Shown here: positions 28,405-37,764 of the stretch, in pieces
Numbering within the stretch: position 1 is the first letter of the stretch
Layout: the number at the start of each line of letters is the position of its first letter
From: DASQZK01 sp963771005
Lineage (GTDB): Bacteria; Bacteroidota; Bacteroidia; Bacteroidales; GCA-2748055
Assembly: GCA_963771005.1 (NCBI GenBank)
Contig: CAVYRO010000004.1
Location: forward strand, 62,001-126,000
Length of the DNA stretch: 64,000 nucleotides
Direction: 5' to 3'
Notes under the pieces: model-generated
The model's input: only the letters and a program-made list of their open reading frames with translations
The model's database searches: none
What the model was told of the DNA's origin: nothing
Position numbers and translations under genes: made by a program

Positions 28405-28445
28405 TAAAAAAACTGCCTTCCCCATATGTGGGAAGGCAGTTTTTC
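28405..28445. terminator. Bidirectional terminator between converging genes
   Basis: AAAAACTGCCTTCCC pairs perfectly with GGGAAGGCAGTTTTT around a short loop, with A and T runs on the two sides. It can therefore end both the plus-strand lyase gene (stop 28388) and the minus-strand methyltransferase gene (stop 28497). Confidence 0.93.
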
Positions 28446-28496
28446 TTTTTAATCCACTCAATCAATTACCACGGATGAAAATTTATCATCCGTTTT

Positions 28497-29669
28497 CTAC
28501 AAGCCGATGATCTCCGGATCCAGGCCCATATCTTTCAGCATTTTCCTTACTTCCTTGGTATAAACGGAATTCATGAGGATAACCACATCCGGTTTATACT
28601 CTTCAAGGAAAGCCGGTCCCACGTATTGTTTACCGATCCCCGGAATGTAATTTCCCTGCATATGGGGGTTGATATCAACAACGTGATCGATCAGCCCGAT
28701 ATCGTCGAACTGGGTCAGGAAACCCACAGACTTCGATCCGCCTCCCCAGATCACTACCTTCTTTCCTGCAGCTTTGTACCCCGTCAGCCGCTGCCTCCAC
28801 TCCGATAACTGGATATTGATCTTTATCACGAATTCCTTCGCAAGTTTTTTCAGATCTTCCACCGGTTCTTCCAGCGGGTGGATCTTTTCCGGTGTTTCAT
28901 TAACCGGCTTGGCCTCGATAAAGAGGTACTGATCATCATATTCGAGGTAGAGGTCAAGCACTTCGAAATTGTTCATGCGGAACAGACGTGCAAGCGATCC
29001 CGGGCTGAGGTAGGTACAGTGTTCGTAGAATATATCCCAAAAAGCCTGGATCTTCAGGATCCTGACAATGCTCGGCACTTCGATGAATACAACCACATTT
29101 TCATTGTCTTTCACGGATTTCCGGATGGTATTTACAAATTCCCAGGTGTTGTGGATGTGTTCAAGTGTATGGCGGCATGTTATGGCATCCGCCTGCAGAT
29201 CACCATGTTTCTCGGAATAAAATTCACGGATGAACCGCACATCAGCCCTCTCCTTATTTCTGCCGGGAACATAGGCAGGATCTATGCCGATACCCCGGTT
29301 ATTGCCGAGATCCGAGATCAGGTTGATGAAGTCTCCCTTACCGCATCCGATCTCGATTACGTCTTTTTCCTTGATATCGTACCGGTCGATGAATTTCTGT
29401 GTGATCCCGGTGATGAATTTTACGAATGTCGGCGAAAAACCCTGCTGGTCCTCATATCCCTTAGTATAATAATCGAGCGAGGTATCGAAGGAGCTGTTAA
29501 AGATAAAACCGCAGTTATTGCAGAAGGCGAGGGTGATATCCTTTCTGGGAACCGACACGGCCTCATCATAATCCTTTATGGTTACCAGGCTGTGCACCGG
29601 TGCATTTTTCACGGTATAAAAATCCTCGATGTCTTCATGTTTACAATTTGGGCAGTGGGTATGTTTCAT
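28497..29669 (-). CDS. C-methyltransferase-like SAM-dependent enzyme of sugar modification
   Basis: A 390-residue protein with three regions: an N-terminal zinc-binding-like segment (CPNCKHEDIEDF, later FCNNCGF), a central class I methyltransferase (DVIEIGCGKGDFI as the SAM-binding motif; CRHTLEHI), and a C-terminal domain (KKVVIWGGGSKSVGFLTQ...DVVILMNSVYTKEV). This is the layout of NDP-hexose C-methyltransferases of branched deoxysugar pathways. It follows rfbF, an SDR gene and an rfbC-like gene on the same strand and would act on the 4-keto sugar they make. The exact product cannot be told. Confidence 0.85.
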   Translation of the reverse strand: MKHTHCPNCKHEDIEDFYTVKNAPVHSLVTIKDYDEAVSVPRKDITLAFCNNCGFIFNSSFDTSLDYYTKGYEDQQGFSPTFVKFITGITQKFIDRYDIKEKDVIEIGCGKGDFINLISDLGNNRGIGIDPAYVPGRNKERADVRFIREFYSEKHGDLQADAITCRHTLEHIHNTWEFVNTIRKSVKDNENVVVFIEVPSIVRILKIQAFWDIFYEHCTYLSPGSLARLFRMNNFEVLDLYLEYDDQYLFIEAKPVNETPEKIHPLEEPVEDLKKLAKEFVIKINIQLSEWRQRLTGYKAAGKKVVIWGGGSKSVGFLTQFDDIGLIDHVVDINPHMQGNYIPGIGKQYVGPAFLEEYKPDVVILMNSVYTKEVRKMLKDMGLDPEIIGL

Positions 29670-29745
29670 AGTTTTGTTTTTTAATCCGGTCTCAAAGATA
29701 TGTACCCGGGAATGATAACCGGGAGATCATAATGCTCGTCTTATT

Positions 29746-30291
29746 TCAGGTATTAAAAGTTTTGGGATCAAAGAGAGGGTGATTCGCGTCTTTCTCCGAC
29801 ACTATCTTTACCTCTTCCGGCCATTCTATATGGAAAGCCGGGTCGTTATAACGTATGCCCCGCTCCGACCCCGGCGTGTAGAACTCTGTCACCGGGTAAT
29901 ATACCTCGCAGTGGTCTTCGAGAGTGACAAAGCCATGTGCGAAATTCCCCGGGACAAAAACCATCCGGTAATTATCTTCTGAAAGCTCATGTCCGACCCA
30001 TTGCATGAAGGTTGGCGATCCGGTCCTCAGATCGATGATGACATCATAGATCCTTCCCTTCGTGCACCGGATGAATTTGGCTTCTTTGTAAGGCTCGATC
30101 TGGTAATGCATTCCCCTGACCGTTCCCTTGTGAATGGTATAGGAGGTATTGATCTGACGGATTTCGGCATCGAGTCCGTGCTCCCTGAACTCATCCTGGC
30201 ACCATGCACGGCCGAAGAAGCCCCGATCGTCCTCCAGCTTTTTAATCTCGACAATAAAGGCTCCTCTGAGCCGGGTCTCAGTGAATATCAT
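29746..30291 (-). CDS. rfbC: dTDP-4-dehydrorhamnose 3,5-epimerase-like enzyme
   Basis: A 181-residue cupin of the RmlC family and normal length. It shows GFFGRAW near the N-terminus, GTVRGMHYQ with the catalytic-type His, GRIYDVIIDLR, and VPGNFAHGFVTLED. It would epimerise an NDP-4-keto-6-deoxy-hexose at C3 and/or C5. The neighbour rfbF makes CDP-glucose, so the real substrate may be CDP- rather than dTDP-linked; that is inference from context. It lies between the SDR gene (37 bases upstream) and the methyltransferase. Confidence 0.85.
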   Translation of the reverse strand: MIFTETRLRGAFIVEIKKLEDDRGFFGRAWCQDEFREHGLDAEIRQINTSYTIHKGTVRGMHYQIEPYKEAKFIRCTKGRIYDVIIDLRTGSPTFMQWVGHELSEDNYRMVFVPGNFAHGFVTLEDHCEVYYPVTEFYTPGSERGIRYNDPAFHIEWPEEVKIVSEKDANHPLFDPKTFNT

Positions 30292-30328
30292 ACAGAAGTG
30301 GATTTTGGGGTTATTGATTCAGCAATTT

Positions 30329-31381
30329 TCAGCTATATTTTATCCATTCGAGGTTATCGTCAATCAGTTTCTTCTCCTGGAGGCCGTTCAGCACCTTGAG
30401 GCGGATGAGCTTCGATTCCCGGAAGTTAGGGTCGTTGAAGTTCATTTCGATGAAATTTTTCTTCAGCTCCGTGATAGTCCTTTCAAGATCCCACACAGGC
30501 TGATGGTCAGGTGCAAGTTTTTTGAACATGTCAAAGTTGACCCTGTACGATCTTTTATCAGGGGCGGCGTCCTTGTTAACGGAGACCTTTACTCCCGGTA
30601 TTTGTCCGGCGACGGCTTCGGCAAGCGGTTTGATCTGGACGTTCCAGTCGGTTGATCCCGTATTGATGGCAAGGAAATCACCTCCGCGGGAATTTTCCCT
30701 CAGGATGCCCCATTCAAAGGCACGGGCCATGTCCTTCGTGTTGATCATCGGCCGCCAGGGCGTTCCGTCGCTGAGGATCACGATCTCCTTGTTAACCAGT
30801 GCCGAAGCCACAAAATCGTTGAGTACCAGGTCGAGACGCAGGCGGTTGGTAAAACCGCATGCAGTGGCAAAACGCAGGCAGGTCACTGTAAATCCGGATG
30901 AAGCGAGTGGCTGCAGATCCTTTTCGGCTGCCACTTTGGACCGCGCATAGGCAGTAAGCGGATTCAGTGTATCGTCCTCTTTTTTCGGATAATCACTTGC
31001 CTCACCGTACATACTGCAACTGGAGGCATATACAAATTTTTTAACTCCGTGTTTTTTGGCCAGCCTGGCCAGCTCCACTGCAGCTTTGTAATTGACGGCC
31101 ATGGTCACCTCTTCGTATTTATTCCCCATGGGATCATTCGAAATGGCCGCAAGGTCGACAATGGCATCCACGCCATCAAGTATCTTTTCCGGGAATTTAC
31201 GGATATCCCCGTAAACCTGGCTGTTGAGCAGCACTTCGGGAACATGGGGAGGATTGGCGAGGCAGTGGGAAAAATAGCCGATATCGAAACCAATAAGTTC
31301 AGCTTCAGGAAAGCTTCTCCTGAGTTGTTGGGTAACGCTGGGACCGATATATCCCAGGTTACCGGCGATAATAATTTTCAT
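30329..31381 (-). CDS. NAD(P)-dependent sugar epimerase/dehydratase (extended SDR)
   Basis: A 350-residue extended short-chain dehydrogenase. It begins KIIIAGNLGYIGPSV (the GxxGxxG nucleotide site), has VDLAAISNDPM, SSCSMYG and YARSKVAAEK (catalytic Tyr-x-x-x-Lys). Being next to rfbF, it may supply the reduction, epimerisation or dehydration of the CDP-sugar. It is not a typical CDP-glucose 4,6-dehydratase (RfbG), which is absent from the window. Confidence 0.83.
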   Translation of the reverse strand: MKIIIAGNLGYIGPSVTQQLRRSFPEAELIGFDIGYFSHCLANPPHVPEVLLNSQVYGDIRKFPEKILDGVDAIVDLAAISNDPMGNKYEEVTMAVNYKAAVELARLAKKHGVKKFVYASSCSMYGEASDYPKKEDDTLNPLTAYARSKVAAEKDLQPLASSGFTVTCLRFATACGFTNRLRLDLVLNDFVASALVNKEIVILSDGTPWRPMINTKDMARAFEWGILRENSRGGDFLAINTGSTDWNVQIKPLAEAVAGQIPGVKVSVNKDAAPDKRSYRVNFDMFKKLAPDHQPVWDLERTITELKKNFIEMNFNDPNFRESKLIRLKVLNGLQEKKLIDDNLEWIKYS

Positions 31382-31441
31382 ACTTTCAGGTTTAGGTCTA
31401 TATTAGAAATAAATGTTCACAGTTTTGTCAAATACAATACA

Positions 31442-32230
31442 TCAATCTTCCCATATCTTCCAGGGCGCTTTATTGTCCATCCACAGTCCCTCCAGGAGGT
31501 TTTTATCCCGAAGGGTATCCATGGGTTGCCAGAATCCGAGGTGGCGGAAGGCATTAAGCTGGCCGTCGGCTGCCAGTTTTTCGAGGGGCTCTTTTTCAAA
31601 GACGGTAGAATCACCATCAATGTAATCGATCACCTGGGGTTCCAGGACAAAGAAACCCCCGTTTATCCAGGCCGTATCGTCCCCGTTACCCTTCGGTTTT
31701 TCCTTGAAATATTTTATTTTTGAATCCCCGGGAGGGAGATTAAAAACACCGAAACGGCCATGTTGCCTTACCGAGGTCAGCGTGGCTAGTAAGCCTTCAT
31801 TCCGGTGGTGCATGATCGACTTGTTGATGTCGATGTCACTTACCCCGTCACCATAGGTCATACAAAACGTTTCATCCCCGATATAATCCCTTACCCGTTT
31901 AAGCCGGCCACCGGTCATGGTCATTTCTCCCGTATCGACGAGCGTGACTTTCCAGGGCTCGGCATGCATCCTGTGAACCTTCATGCTGTTGCTTTTCATG
32001 TCGAAGGTTACATCGGAATTGTACAGGAAATAGTTGGAGAAATATTCTTTGATAATATATCCTTTGTATCCGCAGCAGATGATAAAATCATTCAGTCCGT
32101 AGTGGGAATAAATTTTCATGATATGCCATAAAATGGGATAACCGCCGATCTCCACCATGGGCTTGGGGCGCACCCCGCTTTCTTCACTTATCCTCGTTCC
32201 GAACCCACCTGCTAAGAGGACTACTTTCAT
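31442..32230 (-). CDS. rfbF: Glucose-1-phosphate cytidylyltransferase
   Basis: A 262-residue nucleotidyltransferase, close to the usual ~257. It has the pyrophosphorylase signature LLAGGFGTRISEESG with VRPKPMVEIGG, then GYKGYIIKEYFSNYF, MTYGDGVSDID and INGGFFVLEPQVIDYI, all specific to the RfbF group. It makes CDP-glucose from CTP and glucose-1-phosphate. Its 5' end overlaps the remains of the acetyltransferase-like gene by 47 bases. It begins the minus-strand nucleotide-sugar cassette that runs to 28497. Confidence 0.94.
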   Translation of the reverse strand: MKVVLLAGGFGTRISEESGVRPKPMVEIGGYPILWHIMKIYSHYGLNDFIICCGYKGYIIKEYFSNYFLYNSDVTFDMKSNSMKVHRMHAEPWKVTLVDTGEMTMTGGRLKRVRDYIGDETFCMTYGDGVSDIDINKSIMHHRNEGLLATLTSVRQHGRFGVFNLPPGDSKIKYFKEKPKGNGDDTAWINGGFFVLEPQVIDYIDGDSTVFEKEPLEKLAADGQLNAFRHLGFWQPMDTLRDKNLLEGLWMDNKAPWKIWED

Positions 32231-33319
32231 AGATATTCTTTTTATAGTTTATAGAATCGAGTACTTCAAGTATATCATGTACTGCAATATCCCGCCCTTC
32301 TTGATTCCAGTGCGTATCAGTTCCATAATAAAGTACGGTATCCGCATTAATGAAATCGCTGTAAACCGGAACAACTGGAATTCCTCTCTTCTCAAGTCCG
32401 GCATACAACCGGGGGATGAAATCATTGTACTTGTCATCATTCAAAAGGGTATGATAATATTGTATATTTGGATGGGATAGCCATAAAGATCATCTTGAGC
32501 TTATACCGGTCATACAGCCTTTTGGACATATCGGCTATGTTATCGCAATAGGTATTGATCTCATCCTGACTGTACTTGTAGTAGAAACTGCCCGGTTCAT
32601 CGTCATCTGGTCGTAGTAGAACAGCCATGGTGTTTTACCGCCCAGGTACTAGTTCGGGGTGAACCTTGGTGATGTATCCGAAGTTCTTGAATTTAAAAGT
32701 GGAAATCCAGGAATAGATCCCGGTTGTCAGATAGCTTCTGTAAAGCAGGCGTATTATATAGCAATTCCTTATTGGGTACAAAGATAAAATCCCTCACTTT
32801 CGCCAGGTCCTGACGGAACTTGCTTCTGGGATCAGGTATATACTCGGGCTGGGGATAGGTAAACCGGTGGGGGATATACCGTTCTGCCGATTCATAAACG
32901 AAGATCTTCTCCTTGTTATTCTGAAACCCGTTTTCGTCGAGCGATTTCATAGGCAGGTCATATCTGGCATAATAGACTTTAAACCCAAGGGTATCCTGAA
33001 GTATCTCCGGGAGTGGTCTCCATCCTTGAAAAATCAAAAAAACTGTCCCCAAAGAGGACGAGATCGGCGTTATCCAATGTCGGGGATTTTTTGGTAAACC
33101 TGTATTTGTATCCGGTATTCCGGCAGATCCTTCTCCCTGAAATTCCTGAATGAAATTAAAATAGTAGAGCTCCCCGTACTTTGTATTCTCCCAATATTCG
33201 GGAATAATCTTTTCCTTCAGTATGGCATTGAAAAGCGGATGGATGCGGATAGCAATGAATGCATACAGACAGGCAGCCCCGGCAATATAGATCAGAATTT
33301 TCAACAATTTGGCACTCAT
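32184..33319 (-). pseudogene. AlgJ/AlgX-like SGNH acetyltransferase, broken by about seven indels
   Basis: Three open fragments (32693-33319, 32437-32628, 32184-32444) read as one protein when frames are switched. It has an N-terminal membrane anchor (LLKILIYIAGAACLYAF), then LVLFGDSFFDFS (the GDS nucleophile motif, found only in an alternative frame at ~33040), VYYARYDLP, TPWLFYYDQMTMN, YYKYSQDEI, FMAIPSKYTI and GTDTHWNQEG, a DxxH-type motif. This matches AlgJ/AlgX-type periplasmic proteins that O-acetylate polysaccharides. By eye, frame changes fall near 33141, 33129, 33007, 32748, 32650, 32586 and 32456. Nearly all look like one extra base in a 2-5 base run. Sequence error or recent decay are both possible. 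Confidence 0.8.
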
Positions 33320-33340
33320 ATCTTCTGAACGTTTTTTTAT

Positions 33341-34786
33341 TTAAAACTGAAAATAAAGAAAGTCTGCTTCATCCCATACACCGAGTACAAAAATGATCAG
33401 AATGACAACCGACAGAAGGGCCCATTTCACGGCCCGGGGCGTTGATTTCATAAGCACGGAAGACAGGCCGGTATATTCTTCAAGAGACTCCACAATCAGC
33501 AGAAAGGCAATGCTTCCAATGGCAATGTAAAAGTCAATATTGAAATGGAAGAGATTCAGTCCTCGCACTCCCTGAAAAATCAAAGATCTTCCCAATGAAT
33601 AACAGGGCATCACTCATATTGTTTGCTCTGAAAAAGATCCACGAAAAGTATACAAGGGAGAAAGGTCACCAGGATCTGCGTAACCCTGTAAACTTTCGGA
33701 AATTTAAGCAGGCCGATGAACCGGTTGAATCGCTCCCGCAGTTTATCCGTCCAGATGGCGAAGACGAGATAAAAGCCATGGAGTGCTCCCCAGATCACAA
33801 AAGTCCATTCCGCACCGTGCCAGAGACCGCTCACAAGGAAGGTGATAAAGAGGTTGTAGTACCATCTCCATTTGACCACCCGGTTACCTCCCAGGGGTAT
33901 ATAAACATAATCGCGAAACCAGGTGGAAAGAGAGATATGCCATCGCTGCCAGAATTCCCTGATGCTTTGTGAAAGATAGGGCCGCCGGAAGTTAGTCATC
34001 AGGGTATATCCCATGATCAGCGCAGAGCCGATGGCAATGTCGGAGTAACCCGAAAAATCACAGTATATCTGGAACGAGAAAAAGAATGTGGCAATGATGT
34101 TGTGAAATCCGCCATAATCATGGGGATGATTGTAAACCATATTGACATATTCTGCCAGCCGGTCGGCAATGACGACCTTCTTGAAAAATCCCCAAACCAT
34201 TAGCAGGATCCCGTTCTTTATCCTTTCATAATTGAAATCGTAATCCTTCCTGAACTGTGGCAGGAGATTCACGGAACGTTCAATAGGGCCTGCCACAAGT
34301 TGTGGAAAAAAGGAAACAAAAAGTGCGAATCTTCCAAAATGCCGCTCCGGAGTCTGATTTCCCTTGTACACATCAATCGTGTAACTCATCGTCTGGAAGG
34401 TATAAAATGATATCCCCACAGGAAGCAGGTAATGGTAGGCAGGCACATTGTAGAAAATATTGATCTTGTCAAAAATATAGTTGAGGGAGTCGCCGAAAAA
34501 ATTGAAATACTTGAAAAAGAACAGCAGCCCCAGGTTCATAAAGAGGCTGACGAGCAGAAGCGTTTTCCGTACCCGGGGATTATTGGAGCCGTGAATACCG
34601 ATCCCTGCAAAATAGTCTATGGTTGTCGAGACCATGATCAGGACAATATATTTATAATTCCAGGCCATATAAAAGTAATAGCTGGCCAGGAGCAGCAATA
34701 TCCAGCGGTATTTTGGCCTGATCAGGAAAATAAGCCGCAACTACGATCGGAAAGAAAATGATAAACTCTAGTGAATTAAACAGCAT
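33341..34786 (-). pseudogene. AlgI-like MBOAT O-acyltransferase, broken by three one-base insertions
   Basis: The longest open piece (33610-34740, starting at TTG) holds the MBOAT core: LLLASYYFYMAWN, GISFYTFQTMSYTIDVY, QLVAGPIERS, FWQRWHISLSTWFRDYVYIPLGG and SGLWHGAEWTFVIWG with the family His. The true start is an ATG at 34786, giving LFNSLEFIIFFPIVVAAYF, which is joined to FLIRPKYRW if one A is removed from the run at 34727-34730. Near the C-terminus, removing one G at 33656-33658 restores SWIFFRANNMSDALLF, and removing one base at ~33574-33578 joins it to the last ~77 residues. The repaired protein is ~480 residues, normal for AlgI. It would pass acetyl groups across the membrane to the AlgJ-like partner. 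Confidence 0.85.
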
Positions 34787-35129
34787 GGTTCTGGTGGATA
34801 GTCCGGTATATACAATTAAAAAATTATTCTCAAAAAGGGTTTTTAAAATCTAATAAACCTTCAAATTTGCTTAATGTTCTTAAATATTTCGATTATTTGT
34901 GCAATAATTTTATCAATTACACCGGTTAAATGATAAACCCTGCATGTCACCCTGTGAACAACACCGGCTGTAAGCTTTTTTGAAAGGCCGCCATGGAAAA
35001 AAGTGGAAAAAAAGGATTCTGTACATAGGGATGTTTTTATATCCGGATGAGCGAAAAGCTCACCCTCTTGAATGAAGTCACCGGTCCCTGAGCGGAGCCG
35101 AAGGGGGCCATTCTTCGATCGTGGCTATG
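34787..35129. other. Intergenic gap with a ccctgagcggagccgaaggg string
   Basis: A 343-base AT-rich gap. Near 35089-35108 is CCCTGAGCGGAGCCGAAGGG, a string I recall as a common dispersed intergenic sequence in bacteria of this group. A small GAGC/GCTC hairpin precedes it. No gene or clear promoter is visible. Confidence 0.5.
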
Positions 35130-37586
35130 TCAGTTAATTACCAGTTTGCCAGCCTGGAATCCGGTTTTGCCGGAGACACGGTAAATATATGTTCCTTTCG
35201 GAAGGACTGTGATATCGATCTTTAACCTGCTGCTTTGCCCGGCAGGCTTCCTGAGAAGCATGGTTCTGCCGGTTATATCCCGCAATTCTAAGGTATACAG
35301 TCCTTCCCGCTTCATTTCAAATATCACATAATCATGGGCCGGGTTCGGATAGATCCGCGAGACAAGTTCGTTCGGGAACATCCGGATATCATCCCTGAAG
35401 CTTACGTGGACCCTCAGTCCAAAGACATTGCTGTCATCATTCCCGTCATTGACCATCATCTCGACATTGAGCAAACCGGCAAATTCTTTTTTAAAGAAGA
35501 TGGTATCACCGTCGAACTCATAGCCGGTACCCGGGAGAATGATCACATTCATCTCGTCGGGCAAATTATCGGGATCTTCAATGATCAGTTGGCTGATATC
35601 GACTACCGCAAAGGAATCGACCACACCGTCAAGATCCTTTTTCTGACCTGCAATGAAAGGCGGATCATTTACATTGATGACCTCAATGGTGAAATCCTGG
35701 AATACTGTATCCGTTCCATCTGTCACAGCGATTTGCACTGAATTCTGTCCTACATCTTCATTCCTGGGTATTCCTGCGAGAATATTGCCATCGGGGTTCA
35801 ACGTCAGCCATCCGGGCAGCAATACGGGCATGAAGGTCAGGCTCTGTCCTGTCCCGGGATCTCCCACGTCGATATCTTCAGCAGTGACCACATAACTGTA
35901 AAGCTGGTTCTCTGTGGCCTCCATCACGGGATCCGAGGTGAATACGGGCGGTATGTTGGTGAAATTGACTGTCACATCGAGAGTGAAATACACCAGATCT
36001 TCCAGGTCACTCAGGGTGGCATTCACCAGGAGCTCGCCGTAATAGCCAGGTGCGGGGACTACCGTATTGTTGTTAACGGTATAGTTGTTCCCTGACAGGA
36101 TGTTCAGCGTATGTTGCGCAGGAGTGTTGTCGGGATCTGTAAACTGGATGTCATCGAGCGAAATATTCAATGGCATGCCCCGGTCAGTGACCAGGGTATT
36201 TTGAGAAGTGACGGCAGGCGGATCATTTACCGGTGTCACATTGACCAGCATGTTATATACGTCGGATACCACTCCTTCGCACGAGAGTTGAACCGGCACC
36301 GTAAGGTAGCCGTTGAAATCCTGGGCGGGAGTGATCGTACTTCCGTTGAAAGTATAATTGGCGCCGCTGTTTATGATAATGTCAATTGCGGCAGGAGCCT
36401 TTTCCGGTTCAACAATAACGAGATCCTCCGGATCAATGGACAGAGAGGTTTCCTCCGGGGTGGCCAGGGGAAGCTGACCGGTGATCTCCGGCATCCATTT
36501 TACGGTGAAGGTGACACTCGTTACGGCGGATTTTTTAAGGCCGGGAAGAACCTTTCCCCCGTCGGTAACCCTAAACTGGACCGTTTCGCTGCCGCTCCAT
36601 TGCGGATCAAGGGGTGTAGCTGTCACCTGACGGTTGGCACCGATGCTAATGGAAAAATGCTGGGGGTTATCGGGTGAATACGTCCAGGTCATTCCGCCGG
36701 CGGGGGTCTCTACATCACTTACATAATTATCCAGGACGAGCGGCGTGAAAGGCGTTCCCCTGAAGGTTACCTGTTCCGGAACAGGGTCGATGAGTGGTGC
36801 TGAATTGTAATTGTTGATCGATTGAAACCAAAGATCTCCCATCTTGGTATACCCAGCCTGGTTGGGATGCACCTGGTCCACAAAATCATTAAAATAATCA
36901 ATCCCGGCATTGCACTCCATATCGACGAGCACGATATGGTCGCCGCCGTTGATCCTGGACTGGACCATGGAAACCAGGTTGTTATTGAAGGCTGTGATCT
37001 CCGGATTGGTATTGCAAGGATACCCGTTTTTGCTGAGGATCCTTGCCACGAAAACAAGAACAGGTTTTCCATTGGCGATTTCCCAGGTATCGATGGCATT
37101 TAGGATCCTTGAAACATTGGAGACGGAAGTAAGGTGAGCCAGGACATCATTCGTGCCGATGTGAAGAAGAATAATATCTGCGGGATAGCTGTTCAAATAG
37201 GGCCCGGATGTAACTAATCCGGTAAAGGATGAAGTTCCGGTCTGTATTACGTCGGCCAGATCGGCTGACCGGATCCCGTCAAATCCGGAGTTCTCCGTAT
37301 CGCTGAAAATGCCGTAACCGTAATTGTTGACGCCGACAAAGTCAAAATTATAACCGGCTGATGTCATTAGATTGAAGAGCCTGTATCTGTATCCTATCGC
37401 CTCGGCATCTGAATTCTCAACACAGGTGGCGATATTGCCATTTGTACACATTGATCCTCGGGTGACCGAATTTCCGAGAGGCATGATCCGGAGGGTATCC
37501 TGCGCAGAAGCAAAATACACCGGCAGCTGCATCAGCAATACTGATGCAACAGTGAATAATTTTTTCCGGTAATCCGCTAAATCCAT
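35130..37586 (-). CDS. T9SS-secreted SGNH hydrolase with Ig/cadherin-like repeats
   Basis: 818 residues. A signal peptide (~1-29, ending YFASAQ) leads into an SGNH hydrolase domain (~30-265) with IMPLGNSVTRG (Ser40), LLHIGTND and DQVHPNQAGYTKMG (Asp-x-x-His). Several Ig/cadherin-like beta-sandwich repeats follow, with NVNDPP and DPDN linker motifs (~270-730). A T9SS sorting domain closes the protein (~738-818, RIYPNPAHDYVIFEM...GTYIYRVSGK). It resembles the N-terminal domain of the 17971 gene, so the locus has two secreted hydrolases of this type. Both have GNS instead of GDS in block I. De-acetylation of the exported glycan is a plausible role. Confidence 0.87.
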   Translation of the reverse strand: MDLADYRKKLFTVASVLLMQLPVYFASAQDTLRIMPLGNSVTRGSMCTNGNIATCVENSDAEAIGYRYRLFNLMTSAGYNFDFVGVNNYGYGIFSDTENSGFDGIRSADLADVIQTGTSSFTGLVTSGPYLNSYPADIILLHIGTNDVLAHLTSVSNVSRILNAIDTWEIANGKPVLVFVARILSKNGYPCNTNPEITAFNNNLVSMVQSRINGGDHIVLVDMECNAGIDYFNDFVDQVHPNQAGYTKMGDLWFQSINNYNSAPLIDPVPEQVTFRGTPFTPLVLDNYVSDVETPAGGMTWTYSPDNPQHFSISIGANRQVTATPLDPQWSGSETVQFRVTDGGKVLPGLKKSAVTSVTFTVKWMPEITGQLPLATPEETSLSIDPEDLVIVEPEKAPAAIDIIINSGANYTFNGSTITPAQDFNGYLTVPVQLSCEGVVSDVYNMLVNVTPVNDPPAVTSQNTLVTDRGMPLNISLDDIQFTDPDNTPAQHTLNILSGNNYTVNNNTVVPAPGYYGELLVNATLSDLEDLVYFTLDVTVNFTNIPPVFTSDPVMEATENQLYSYVVTAEDIDVGDPGTGQSLTFMPVLLPGWLTLNPDGNILAGIPRNEDVGQNSVQIAVTDGTDTVFQDFTIEVINVNDPPFIAGQKKDLDGVVDSFAVVDISQLIIEDPDNLPDEMNVIILPGTGYEFDGDTIFFKKEFAGLLNVEMMVNDGNDDSNVFGLRVHVSFRDDIRMFPNELVSRIYPNPAHDYVIFEMKREGLYTLELRDITGRTMLLRKPAGQSSRLKIDITVLPKGTYIYRVSGKTGFQAGKLVIN

Positions 37587-37712
37587 AGTATGAAATATGA
37601 CATATCAGTAATCAGGATACGCATAATAAACCCCCGATTAAATATCATGCCAAAATATATAAAATCTGATATAAGACTGCTTAAATTATTGAATGTTTTA
37701 TAGAAATAAGAT

Positions 37713-37744
37713 GAAAAATCCCGCTGATAAATCTGCGGGAGTTT
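37713..37744 (-). terminator. Terminator after the Ig/LamG gene
   Basis: On the minus strand TCCCGC and GCGGGA form a stem around a 10-base loop, followed by five T. It lies about 20 bases after the stop of the 37765-40485 gene, separating it from the next minus-strand gene at 37586. Confidence 0.75.
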
Positions 37745-37764
37745 CATTCAGATGATGGATTCGT

